Source of the DNA: DASPUH01 sp964518505
Lineage (GTDB): Bacteria; Chloroflexota; Limnocylindria; Limnocylindrales; CSP1-4
Assembly (NCBI GenBank): GCA_964518505.1
Contig: CAZFGT010000038.1
Coordinates: 1-23,799 of the forward strand
DNA: 23,799 nucleotides
Direction of reading: 5' to 3'
Shown here: positions 1-6,274 of the stretch, in pieces
Numbering within the stretch: the stretch's first letter is position 1
Layout of the letters: every line of letters begins with the position of its first letter
Notes under the pieces: model-generated
The model's input: only the letters and a program-made list of their open reading frames with translations
Database searches by the model: none
What the model was told of the DNA's origin: nothing
Translations under genes and position numbers: made by a program

Positions 1-52
1 GGGCGAAGTCGGGGGCGGTCTCCCCGACCTCGGGGACATGGGGCTCTTCCAT
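1..52 (-). CDS. Peroxiredoxin/thioredoxin-like (redoxin) protein, N-terminus only
   Basis: Only the first 17 codons lie in the window; the gene continues beyond base 1. Starting at ATG 52 on the minus strand the peptide reads MEEPHVPEVGETAPDFA. The run G-x-x-A-P-D-F is the usual N-terminal signature of AhpC/TSA-Bcp type peroxiredoxins and related redoxins, which reduce peroxides through a cysteine further downstream (not visible here). The gene starts 46 bases after the ykoC stop and points the same way, so it may be the last gene of the thiamine-transport operon or have its own promoter. No convincing ribosome binding site precedes it. The family call rests on this short motif alone. Confidence 0.6.
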   Translation of the reverse strand, partial: MEEPHVPEVGETAPDFA

Positions 53-97
53 GGCGCGAAACGATACATCCGCGGCCGCCGGGACCGGTCGGGCGCC

Positions 98-889
98 TCA
101 GCCCGTCCGCTCGACCACCACGACAAGGACCACGGCCGCCACCGCGACGGCCAGGACGACGGCGTCGAGCGGGCCGGCGCGAACAGGCCGGTAGCGCGAA
201 CGGGGCAGCCCGCTGTCGAAGCCCCGTGCATCCATGGCCAGGGCCAGCCGCTCGCCGCGACGGAAGGCCATCACGAGCACGACGAGGAGGCGTCCCGGCA
301 CCGCGGCGAGGCGTCCGGCGGGCGTCCGGGGGGCCAGGCCGCGCAGTCGGCGGGCCGCGCCCGTAGCCTGCCAGTCGGCTGCCGTGCGCGGCGCCAGGCC
401 CATCGCCGCGACGCTCCCGTAGGCCAGGCGGTCGGGCAGGTGGAGCTGCTGCACGAGCGCGTCGGCCAGGCGGGTCAGATCGGCCGGGGCGAAGACCAGG
501 AGGCTCGTGAGCCCGATCACCAGGACGCGCAGGGCCAGGGCGAGGCCCGCCTCCAGGCCGGGGGGGGTGAGGCGCAGGGGCCCCAGGGCGAGGAGCGTGG
601 GCAGCGCCAGATCGCGGTCGGCGGCATTGCCCAGGGCGGCGGTCAGGCCCAGCCCCAGCGCCCCGAGCGCGACCGGCCACATGCGGCGCGGCAGCGGCCG
701 CAGCGGGATGCCCGACCAGGCGACGAGGACGATGACGGCCGTGACGAGCAGGACGAGCTCGCCCCGAGCGTCGGGGACGGCCGCTGCCGCGACGAGCCAC
801 AGGACGCCCGCAGCGAGGCGCGTCACGCCCGTGACCCGCGCCAGCGGAGCGCTCGACCGGACCAGCAGCGGCGCGGGCAGGAAGCTCAT
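98..889 (-). CDS. ykoC: ECF transporter transmembrane component EcfT/YkoC
   Basis: This 263-residue hydrophobic protein is the transmembrane coupling subunit of an energy-coupling-factor importer. Several membrane segments are visible (roughly residues 23-60, 70-90, 95-135). The C-terminal cytoplasmic part carries AMDARGFD near residues 218-225, matching the conserved A-R-G signature by which EcfT proteins contact the ATPases. Its ATG overlaps the TGA of the upstream ATPase gene (ATGA, 886-889), so translation is coupled. Gene order S component, double ATPase, T component is that of ykoEDC, a thiamine/HMP importer. Substrate is inferred from YkoE and the TPP riboswitch, not from this subunit, which is generic in the family. 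Confidence 0.85.
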   Translation of the reverse strand: MSFLPAPLLVRSSAPLARVTGVTRLAAGVLWLVAAAAVPDARGELVLLVTAVIVLVAWSGIPLRPLPRRMWPVALGALGLGLTAALGNAADRDLALPTLLALGPLRLTPPGLEAGLALALRVLVIGLTSLLVFAPADLTRLADALVQQLHLPDRLAYGSVAAMGLAPRTAADWQATGAARRLRGLAPRTPAGRLAAVPGRLLVVLVMAFRRGERLALAMDARGFDSGLPRSRYRPVRAGPLDAVVLAVAVAAVVLVVVVERTG

Positions 890-2403
890 GCGGCGCTACC
901 CACGGCGACGCGCGGCACCACGCCTCCGAGCCGCCACGGGTCCGGCGGGTCGTACGGGGGCGACCCCAGGAATCGCGCGGCCGGCCCATCGAAGATGACC
1001 CGGCCTTCGCGCAGGGCGACCACCCGGTCGCAGCCAGGCAGCAGCCGTGGATCGTGCGTCGCCATGAGCTGTGCCTGACCGGCATGCCGCCCCTCGTCGA
1101 GGAGGGCCGCCACGGCGTCGCGGCCCCGCTCGTCCAGGCCGAACGTGGGCTCATCGAGCAGCAACAGGCTCGGCCGCTGCAGCGCGGTCGAGGCCAGGCT
1201 CAGGCGGCGCTGCTCGCCCGTGCTCAGGCGGAAGGGATCTTCCTGGGCCAGCGCCGCTAGCCCGAACCGCTCGAGGATCGGCGCGGCACGGATGCCGCCG
1301 GCCTCGTCCAGGACGCGCCGCGCCACGAAGCCCACTTCGGGGTCCTGGAAGACGAGGGCGAGGCGACCGGGCAGGGCGGCCGAGGGCAGACGTGCCGGGT
1401 CGTCGCCGTGCCCCTGCGGATCGACCAGCCGGACGGTACCGGCGGTGGGGCGGCGCAGGCCCGCCACGACCTGTAGGAGCGTCGACTTGCCCGAGCCGTT
1501 GGGCCCCACGAGGGCGACCCGCTCGCCGGCCCGCACGACGAAGCTCACCCCATCGACGGCGGCTCGCGCCGGGCCGGCCGCGACCGGCGGGTAGGCCGCC
1601 GACACGGCGTCGACCTCGACGGCCACGGGGGCACCGGGCGCGGGCGGCGCCACGGCCGGCCACGTGCGTCCGCCCGCCAGCGCGCCCGGATGACGCGTTG
1701 CCACCTCCGCGGGCGACCCGAAGGCCACCTGGCCACCCTCGCCGTCCAGCAGCAGGACCCGGTCGGCGAGTGGCAGGAGCGCGTCGCGGCGATGCTCGAT
1801 GACCACGATCGACCGGTCTCGGCGCGCCGTCAGATCGGCCAGGCGCTGGAGCACGGCCGCGGTGCCCGGCGGGTCCAGGTTGGCCGTCGGTTCGTCAAGT
1901 ACGAGCAGGTGGGGCAGCGGCGCCAGGATGTCCGCCAGGGCCAGCCGCTGCTGCTCGCCGCCCGACAAGGCGCCGGTCGGCCGCGCCTCGAAGCCGCCCA
2001 GGCCCACCTCCGCGAGGGCGACGGGGACCGCCGCCAGCATCCGCTCGCGATCCCAGCCACGGTTCTCCAGGCCGAAGGCGACCTCATCGGCCACGTGCGG
2101 CATCACCAGCTGGGTCTCGGGGTCCTGGAAGACGAGCCCGACCTCCTGGCCAAGGACACCCGGGGGGGTGCCCGCCACGTCACGGTCGCCGACCAGCAGG
2201 ACGCCGGTCCAGGTGCCGGGCAGGGCGTGCGGCACGATCCCCGCAAGAGCCCGGGCGAGCGTGCTCTTGCCGCATCCCGACGGGCCCACGACCAGCAGCA
2301 GCTGGCCGGGATCGAGCGTGAAATGGAGGTCGTGGAGGGCCGGCCGGGACCGCCCCGCGTAGGTCCAGCCGAACCCGGCAGCGCGAACGGGCGGTGGGGT
2401 CAC
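886..2403 (-). CDS. ykoD: ECF transporter double ATPase EcfA/YkoD
   Basis: A 505-residue protein with two fused ABC ATPase domains that powers the ECF importer. Domain 1 has Walker A GPSGCGKST (40-48), signature LSGGE (146-150), Walker B ending LLVLDE (166-171) and an H-loop His at 204. Domain 2 has GPNGSGKST (300-308), LSTGE (393-397), LLLLDE (413-418) and His 450. Both sites look intact. The start is taken as GTG 2403 because it overlaps the upstream ykoE stop as GTGA and places the first beta strand at the usual distance from Walker A. The reading frame stays open upstream to 3273, but that part is antisense-frame shadow of ykoE. The fused two-ATPase form is typical of YkoD. Confidence 0.9.
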   Translation of the reverse strand: MTPPPVRAAGFGWTYAGRSRPALHDLHFTLDPGQLLLVVGPSGCGKSTLARALAGIVPHALPGTWTGVLLVGDRDVAGTPPGVLGQEVGLVFQDPETQLVMPHVADEVAFGLENRGWDRERMLAAVPVALAEVGLGGFEARPTGALSGGEQQRLALADILAPLPHLLVLDEPTANLDPPGTAAVLQRLADLTARRDRSIVVIEHRRDALLPLADRVLLLDGEGGQVAFGSPAEVATRHPGALAGGRTWPAVAPPAPGAPVAVEVDAVSAAYPPVAAGPARAAVDGVSFVVRAGERVALVGPNGSGKSTLLQVVAGLRRPTAGTVRLVDPQGHGDDPARLPSAALPGRLALVFQDPEVGFVARRVLDEAGGIRAAPILERFGLAALAQEDPFRLSTGEQRRLSLASTALQRPSLLLLDEPTFGLDERGRDAVAALLDEGRHAGQAQLMATHDPRLLPGCDRVVALREGRVIFDGPAARFLGSPPYDPPDPWRLGGVVPRVAVGSAA

Positions 2404-3008
2404 GCGCCCCCGGGGAACGTGTCCAGGACCCCCGTGCGGCGAAGCGCGTTCAGGAGCCACCAGCCCACGAACCCCGCCAGCACGACGCCGGAGACGACGT
2501 CCACCACGGCGATCGTGCCCTGCACGTCCAGGCCGAACTTGTCCGAGGGGTAGTAGATGACGAGGTCGTGCAGCGCCTCGCCGAGGGCCGCCGCGGCGCC
2601 GGCCAGGACCGCCGTCCGGAGACCGAACGAGCGGTACAGCCCGAAGGCGAAGATCAGCTCCGCACCGGCCCCCTGGGCCAGGCCGGACAGGATCACGTCG
2701 AGGCCCCAGGGGCCGCCGCCCAGGAGGGCCGACAGGACGGCCGCCATGACCTCGGCGAAGATGGCCGCGCCGGGCTTGCGCACGATGAGGGGCGCCAGCA
2801 CCGCGGGCAGCAGCCACACGCCGCTGACCACGTACTGCAGCGGCGGGGCGGCCGCGAAGATGGGCGTGGTGGCCGGCCACACGGAGACGTCCCAGAACCA
2901 GAACACGACGCCGAAGACGACGCCGATGACGGCCGTGATGACGATATCGAGCGTGCGCCAGCGGGTGGTCGATGGGAGCGCCGCGGCGGCGGCGGCTGAA
3001 GCGGTCAT
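2400..3008 (-). CDS. ykoE: ECF transporter substrate-binding (S) component YkoE
   Basis: A 202-residue integral membrane protein with about five to six hydrophobic segments. The stretch with LPAVLAPLIVRKPGAA (about residues 66-81) followed by an acidic residue and a GGGPWG turn near 97-102 is the hallmark I recognise for YkoE, the substrate-capturing subunit of the thiamine or hydroxymethylpyrimidine importer. A GGAGG ribosome binding site lies 7 bases before ATG 3008. The start overlaps the TGA of the upstream thiamine pyrophosphokinase gene (ATGA, 3005-3008). Position behind a TPP riboswitch supports a thiamine-related substrate; whether it is thiamine or HMP cannot be decided from the sequence. 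Confidence 0.88.
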   Translation of the reverse strand: MTASAAAAAALPSTTRWRTLDIVITAVIGVVFGVVFWFWDVSVWPATTPIFAAAPPLQYVVSGVWLLPAVLAPLIVRKPGAAIFAEVMAAVLSALLGGGPWGLDVILSGLAQGAGAELIFAFGLYRSFGLRTAVLAGAAAALGEALHDLVIYYPSDKFGLDVQGTIAVVDVVSGVVLAGFVGWWLLNALRRTGVLDTFPGGA

Positions 3009-3694
3009 GTCGGATCCTCCATGGGGTGGCTCTCCACGATGAGCAGGCGGCCCCGGTCGAGCGTGATGGCGGCGCGCTCGCCGGTGCGGACGTTGGACAG
3101 GCCACGGCTGGGCCCAAAGACGAGCGTCGCGCCATCGAGCTGGTAGGCCAGGCCCTCCGTCCGTACGCCACGGGCAGCGGTCCCGAACGGCAGCAGCGTG
3201 ACGAGGTCGCCGGCCCGTCCCACGAGCTCGATCGTCCCCGGGCCGCGCAGCAGGCGCATGCGGCTGGTCGCATCCAGCAGCGTCACGCTGCGCCCGCGGG
3301 CCGCCGGCAGGGCGAGCAGCCAGATCGCCCCCAGGGCATGATCCAGGCGCGGGCCGCTCAACGCCCCCAGGATCGTCACCGGGCTCGGCGAACGGCGCAG
3401 GGCCGCCCGGAGGGCCAGCTCCAGGTCCGACTGGTCCTTCTCCACCGGCCAGCGCTCGATGGGCACACCGGCCCGTGCCAGCCGGTCCGCGTCGCGCGGC
3501 GCCAGCGAGTCAAGGTCGCCGATCACCAGGTCCGGCTGCCAGCCCAGGGCGACGGCGTGCGCTGCCCCGCCGTCGGCGCCGATCACCAGCGTCACATCTG
3601 CCGCCCAGCCCGGCCAGGCGCGTTCGAGCGCGGTCCGCGCGGGCACGTCGCCGTCACCCACGACGAGGGTGGCTGGACTGGCTGGGTCGGGCAT
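3005..3694 (-). CDS. thiN: Thiamine pyrophosphokinase (thiamine diphosphokinase)
   Basis: A 229-residue enzyme that transfers pyrophosphate from ATP to thiamine, giving the cofactor TPP. Family motifs are in order: GADGGA (39-44), IGDLDS (58-63), KDQSDLE (86-92) and GPRLDH (114-119). Start ATG 3694 is chosen because the open frame upstream (to 3856) runs through the TPP riboswitch and is not protein-like, and because GGAGG lies 12 bases upstream. It is the first gene of the operon thiN-ykoE-ykoD-ykoC. Import of thiamine and its activation are therefore made together and shut off together by TPP. The SD lies inside a hairpin (3707-3728), suggesting control at translation. Confidence 0.92.
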   Translation of the reverse strand: MPDPASPATLVVGDGDVPARTALERAWPGWAADVTLVIGADGGAAHAVALGWQPDLVIGDLDSLAPRDADRLARAGVPIERWPVEKDQSDLELALRAALRRSPSPVTILGALSGPRLDHALGAIWLLALPAARGRSVTLLDATSRMRLLRGPGTIELVGRAGDLVTLLPFGTAARGVRTEGLAYQLDGATLVFGPSRGLSNVRTGERAAITLDRGRLLIVESHPMEDPT

Positions 3695-3706
3695 TCGAGG
3701 CGGCGA

Positions 3707-3728
3707 CCTCCGCGGTACGGGACGGAGG
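3707..3728 (-). promoter_or_regulatory. Hairpin sequestering the thiN ribosome binding site
   Basis: On the minus strand CCTCCG (3728-3723) can pair perfectly with CGGAGG (3712-3707), the SD of thiN, leaving a 10-base loop. It begins 10 bases after the riboswitch P1 helix ends. This fits a translational expression platform: with TPP bound the SD is hidden. A competing 4-bp pairing of GAGG with CCTC just downstream is also possible. No U-tract follows, so a transcription terminator is unlikely. Confidence 0.55.
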
Positions 3729-3738
3729 TGGTGCCGGT

Positions 3739-3827
3739 GGACTCCCTTCGCTGGTACGGACCAGATCAGGTTCCAAGGGTCTGCGGTCGGATCCGCACTC
3801 TCAGCGCCGGATGGCGCTCCCCTGTCC
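3739..3827 (-). promoter_or_regulatory. TPP (thiamine pyrophosphate) riboswitch
   Basis: The minus strand carries the conserved THI-box blocks in order: GGGGAGC (3822-3816), CTGAGA (3804-3799), ACCC then TTGGAACCTGATCTGG (ending 3761) and CCAGCGAAGGGA (3754-3743). GGAC (3827-3824) closes P1 with GTCC (3742-3739). GCGCC-ATCC-GGCGC forms a short P3. The only departure from consensus I see is A for U in the first block (GGGGUGC). It sits between a TAGGAT promoter and thiN. The family senses TPP and represses thiamine uptake and synthesis genes. Confidence 0.95.
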
Positions 3828-3846
3828 CGTGTGCTGTTGTGGGCGC

Positions 3847-3852
3847 ATCCTA
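3847..3852 (-). promoter_or_regulatory. -10 element of the thiamine operon (TAGGAT)
   Basis: TAGGAT on the minus strand lies about 20 bases before the riboswitch P1, placing transcription start near 3840. It matches the TANNNT pattern before many genes here. No clear -35 box is visible. Confidence 0.5.
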
Positions 3853-3875
3853 GCACCCGACCCGGGCGGGGCCGG

Positions 3876-4559
3876 TCAGCGGATGGCGGCCGTGACGACC
3901 TCCACGGCCGTCGGGGCGACCCAGCGAGCCCCGGCGCTCCTGAGGCGGCCGCGGTCCGCCGCGCCGGTCAGCACGCCGACGGGAAAGGCCCCCGCTCGCC
4001 GGCTCATCTCCATGTCGTCGATGGCGTCCCCGACCGAGACCAGCGTGCTCGGCTCCAGCCGCAGGTAGCGACTGGCGAGCAGCAGGGGCGCCGGGTCCGG
4101 CTTCTGGTGGGGCACGGCGTCGCCGTACACGGCGGTGGCGAAGATGTCGCCGAGGCCGGTGGCCCGGAGCTCGAGCTCCACCCGGGCGCGGTGGCCGGAC
4201 GTGACCAGGGCGAGGCGGACGCCGCGGGCCTTGAGCGCCCGGAGCGCCTCACCGGCGCCGTGCACGAGCGCTGGCACCTCCGTCTCGTACAGCTCGACCC
4301 AGCGGCGATCGGCGGCATCCCAGTGCTCGCGAGGCAGCCCCACGCTGCCGTACATGCGCTGCCAGCTGGGCGAGTAGTGGGCCCGGAAGGTGGCCTCGTC
4401 GAAGGGGACGGCGAACTCGTCGAAGAGCTGCTGGTAGACGGCCAGCGTCCGCGCCATCGAGTCCAGGAGCGTGCCGTCCCAGTCGAAGGCCCACGCTTCC
4501 GCCTCGCGCAGCCGAGCCACCACGGCGCGGGGTGGTCGCGGGCGACGGAACAGGCGCAC
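3876..4559 (-). CDS. HAD-superfamily hydrolase, phosphoglycolate-phosphatase-like
   Basis: A 227-residue haloacid-dehalogenase-type phosphatase. Motif I is FDWDGT (25-30, nucleophile D26, acid D28), motif II LVTSGH (118-123), motif III K153 in QKPDP, motif IV GDAIDD (177-182). The region between motifs I and II has a helical cap (subclass I) as in Gph/PGP-like phosphatases. Substrate unknown. GTG 4559 is chosen because a TACCAT -10 lies 8 bases upstream, as in other leaderless genes here, and because an earlier start would run into the divergent YbaK promoter region. It is 23 bases upstream of the thiamine operon promoter and on the same strand. A thiamine monophosphate role is conceivable from position but not shown. 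Confidence 0.82.
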   Translation of the reverse strand: MRLFRRPRPPRAVVARLREAEAWAFDWDGTLLDSMARTLAVYQQLFDEFAVPFDEATFRAHYSPSWQRMYGSVGLPREHWDAADRRWVELYETEVPALVHGAGEALRALKARGVRLALVTSGHRARVELELRATGLGDIFATAVYGDAVPHQKPDPAPLLLASRYLRLEPSTLVSVGDAIDDMEMSRRAGAFPVGVLTGAADRGRLRSAGARWVAPTAVEVVTAAIR

Positions 4560-4567
4560 GGTCGGGG

Positions 4568-4573
4568 ATGGTA
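4568..4573 (-). promoter_or_regulatory. -10 element TACCAT of the HAD gene (leaderless)
   Basis: TACCAT on the minus strand ends 8 bases before GTG 4559, with no SD between. The expected transcription start coincides with the start codon. Confidence 0.45.
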
Positions 4574-4625
4574 GCCGCCCGCCCGGGACGGCGTCGGAGG
4601 GTGCCGGATGGCCGGGGGCCCATGC

Positions 4626-4631
4626 TAGACT
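4626..4631 (+). promoter_or_regulatory. -10 element TAGACT of the ybaK-like gene (leaderless)
   Basis: TAGACT ends 7 bases before GTG 4639 and there is no SD. This is the same arrangement as at several other genes in the window. Confidence 0.5.
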
Positions 4632-4638
4632 CGCGCTC

Positions 4639-5229
4639 GTGTCCGACAGCCCCGCGGCGCACCAGCGCGTCCTCGACGCCGCCGCCCGCAAGGGGGTGAC
4701 GCTTGAGATCGTGACCTTCCCCGAGAGCACCCACACCGCCGCGGATGCGGCCGCCGCCCTCGGCGTGGAGCTGAGCCAGATCGTCAAGAGCCTCGTGTTC
4801 GTGGCGCCCGGTGAGGGCGGCGACCTGATCCCCTTCGTGGTGCTCGCCAGCGGCTCCAACCGTGTCGACATCGGCCGACTCGCCGCCATCGTCGGCGAGA
4901 GCGGGATGCGGCGGGCCAGCGCGCGCGAGGCCAACGAGCTGACCGGCTTCCCCATCGGCGGCATCCCGCCCATCGGCCACATCCGGCCCATCCGGGTGGT
5001 GATGGATCCGGACCTTGGCCGCTACCAGGTCGTATGGGCCGCCGCCGGCACCCCGACGTCCGTCTTCGCCGTGCCACCAGGGACCCTCCGGACGCTGGCC
5101 AATGCCACGGTCGCACCGATCGCCGAACAGGCCTCGGTCGGCGTCATGGACCCGGACGCGCAGGGTTCCGCCGGGCCCGCCCTGCCGGGCGCGGGCTCCT
5201 CGACGGCAGGCGCCACCTCCGGCGCGTGA
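4639..5229 (+). CDS. YbaK/ProX-domain aminoacyl-tRNA deacylase (Cys-tRNA(Pro)-type editing protein)
   Basis: A 196-residue protein of the YbaK/EbsC fold, which hydrolyses misacylated tRNA in trans. Typical features are the central QIVKSLVF with the conserved lysine K50, VVLASGSNRVD (67-77) and the glycine-rich loop GGIPPIGH (107-114) that forms the substrate pocket. The last 25 or so residues are Gly/Ala/Ser-rich and extend beyond the domain. GTG 4639 is chosen from the TAGACT box and from the family start; the open frame before it is antisense to the HAD gene. Its stop overlaps the next gene as GTGA, so the two are translationally coupled. Which tRNA it edits (Cys- or Ala-tRNA(Pro)) cannot be told. 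Confidence 0.85.
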   Translation: MSDSPAAHQRVLDAAARKGVTLEIVTFPESTHTAADAAAALGVELSQIVKSLVFVAPGEGGDLIPFVVLASGSNRVDIGRLAAIVGESGMRRASAREANELTGFPIGGIPPIGHIRPIRVVMDPDLGRYQVVWAAAGTPTSVFAVPPGTLRTLANATVAPIAEQASVGVMDPDAQGSAGPALPGAGSSTAGATSGA

Positions 5230-5798
5230 CGGCCGGCGAGCCGTCGTTCCGCGCCGTCCGGTACCCGGGCGGGCTGCAGGCGCGCTATCGCTGGGTCGGC
5301 AGCGGCCAGGCGGCGGTGCTCTTCGCCCTGACGGAGGCCGGCGGACCGCTGCACGACCACGGCCCGCTGGCCGGTCCCGAGCCCGACCTGCTCTGTCGCG
5401 CCGAGCTGCGCGTGGAGGGCCCGGCGGCGACGTGGACGGCGCGCCTCGCGTCCCCCATCTCCGACGAGCCCGACGCCGTCCTGCTGGATACCGCCGCCCT
5501 GCTGGTGGTGCGCTACGGCTTCATCGGCTACGGCTTCGCCGTCCGAACCGGCGACCTGGCCTGGCATGTCACGGCGGGCACGCCGCTGGTCGCCGTCCTT
5601 GGCTCGTCCCGTCTCGACCACATCCTGCTGCAGGGCGAAGTCGAGACGTTCGCCGTGCGCCCTGACGGCACGACCGCCTGGCGCCTGGCCCACGACGAGG
5701 TGGTGGCCGAGGCGGCGCTCGTGGGGGGGCGGCTCGTGCTCACCACGTACACGGGGCGCACGATCGCCCTCGACCCGGCCACCGGGCTGGCGGCCTAG
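5226..5798 (+). CDS. Protein of unknown function with PQQ/beta-propeller-like repeats
   Basis: A 190-residue protein starting at GTG 5226 (GTGA overlap with the preceding gene). I do not recognise the family. The C-terminal half reads like two propeller blades: VETFAVRPDGTTAWRL (about 141-156) and GRTIALDPATG (about 177-187) resemble the aspartate-turn strands of PQQ-like or Kelch-like repeats. At about 190 residues it is too short for a full propeller. No signal peptide or membrane segment. Coupling to the tRNA-editing protein suggests a shared operon but gives no function. The stop at 5796-5798 is followed by a GC-rich hairpin (CGGGG...CCCCG) and then by the palindromic repeat. Confidence 0.7.
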   Translation: MTAGEPSFRAVRYPGGLQARYRWVGSGQAAVLFALTEAGGPLHDHGPLAGPEPDLLCRAELRVEGPAATWTARLASPISDEPDAVLLDTAALLVVRYGFIGYGFAVRTGDLAWHVTAGTPLVAVLGSSRLDHILLQGEVETFAVRPDGTTAWRLAHDEVVAEAALVGGRLVLTTYTGRTIALDPATGLAA

Positions 5799-5854
5799 CC
5801 GGCCGGGGTCGCGCCGCGGCCCCGACGGAGGGGTGTCGCTCGTCGGCTCTCGTC

Positions 5855-6005
5855 CATGCACGCCGCGACTGTCCGAACCGTCGAACCTGCAGGAGAGGCT
5901 TCAAGGGACCCACTCCGCGGCTGACTCATGCGCCCGGCGCATCGCCTGGCGCCTGGAACGGGCTGTCCGGCGCGCCCAGCGGCCACGACAGTCGGCGGGT
6001 GCATG
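5855..6005. repeat. Palindromic intergenic repeat, copy A
   Basis: About 150 bp bounded by an imperfect 19-bp inverted repeat: bases 5855-5873 match the reverse complement of 5987-6005 at about 16 of 19 positions (CATGCAC and CGACTGTC arms exact). In the middle ATGCGC-CCG-GCGCAT (5928-5942) is a perfect hairpin. The element aligns without gaps to copy B at 19164-19314 (constant offset 13,309). Conserved blocks are 5856-5880 (22 of 25 identical) and 5923-5963 (32 of 41). It starts 57 bases after the stop of a plus-strand gene. It may be a MITE-like or REP-like element, a structured RNA, or a short minus-strand gene: an open frame from ATG 6004 to 5795 encodes 69 residues. Confidence 0.6.
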
Positions 6006-6050
6006 ACGAGGACCGTCGCCTGAGCGCGGCTGTGGACGGACGGTGGACAA

Positions 6051-6066
6051 GGGCCCGAACGGGCCC
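6051..6066 (+). terminator. Terminator-like hairpin (GGGCCC-GAAC-GGGCCC)
   Basis: A perfect 6-bp all-GC stem with a 4-base loop, followed by CCTATTTCG, a weak T-rich tail read on the plus strand. It separates the upstream gene and repeat from the promoter at 6088. The tail is short for a classical intrinsic terminator. Confidence 0.45.
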
Positions 6067-6087
6067 CTATTTCGTGGAGAGGGAGCC

Positions 6088-6117
6088 TTGACCCGCCCTG
6101 CCGCTCGGACCTATGGT
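6088..6117 (+). promoter_or_regulatory. Promoter TTGACC-N18-TATGGT
   Basis: The -35 box TTGACC (6088-6093) is one or two bases from the sigma-70 consensus and is 18 bases from TATGGT (6112-6117), giving a predicted start near 6124. It is the only place in the window where I find a good -35 together with a TANNNT -10. It lies in a gene-free stretch, 150 bases before the next protein gene, which has its own -10. Confidence 0.6.
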
Positions 6118-6123
6118 TCTGAC

Positions 6124-6247
6124 GTGCCCGGAGGGGCCGAAGCGACCGCTGGCGGTGCTGATCGCAAGATCGACACTCACGCAGCCGTGTGGTTCCTCTG
6201 GGCCGTTCCATGTCCGGCGGGCCCCGTGCCCTAGCCCGGAGGCCCGC
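6124..6247 (+). ncRNA. Candidate structured small RNA (or leaderless 36-residue ORF)
   Basis: From the predicted start the RNA can fold into a closed multi-branch structure. P1 pairs 6126-6138 with 6191-6203 (13 bp, three of them G-U). Inside are a short hairpin (AGC/GCT, 6141-6150, or ACCG/CGGT, 6145-6156), a 9-pair hairpin with one C-A mismatch and a GCAA tetraloop (6155-6163 with 6168-6176), and CACG-CAGC-CGTG (6178-6189). A terminator-like 7-bp stem GCGGGCC/GGCCCGC (6217-6223 with 6241-6247) follows without a T-tract. It matches no RNA family I know (not tRNA, SRP, 6S or tmRNA). Alternative: GTG 6124, exactly 6 bases after the -10, opens a leaderless 36-codon frame ending at 6234; such a frame is easily open by chance at this GC content. 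Confidence 0.4.
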
Positions 6248-6262
6248 GGCCGAAGGCTCGGC

Positions 6263-6268
6263 TAGCAT
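6263..6268 (+). promoter_or_regulatory. -10 element TAGCAT of the GIDE-like gene (leaderless)
   Basis: TAGCAT ends 6 bases before GTG 6275; no SD is present. Confidence 0.5.
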
Positions 6269-6274
6269 CTCGCT

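Noticed and set aside
2404..3273. N-terminal extension of the YkoD frame
   Set aside because: Overlaps YkoE in another frame; low-complexity Arg/Gly-rich; GTG 2403 is the coupled start.
3695..3856. Longer start for thiamine pyrophosphokinase
   Set aside because: Would translate the TPP riboswitch; the peptide is unlike the family.
6126..6203. tRNA-like outline (78 nt, 7-bp acceptor-like stem, GGTTC present)
   Set aside because: No T-loop in the right place, no 7-base anticodon loop, no D-loop GG, and GGTTC lies in the closing stem; not a tRNA.
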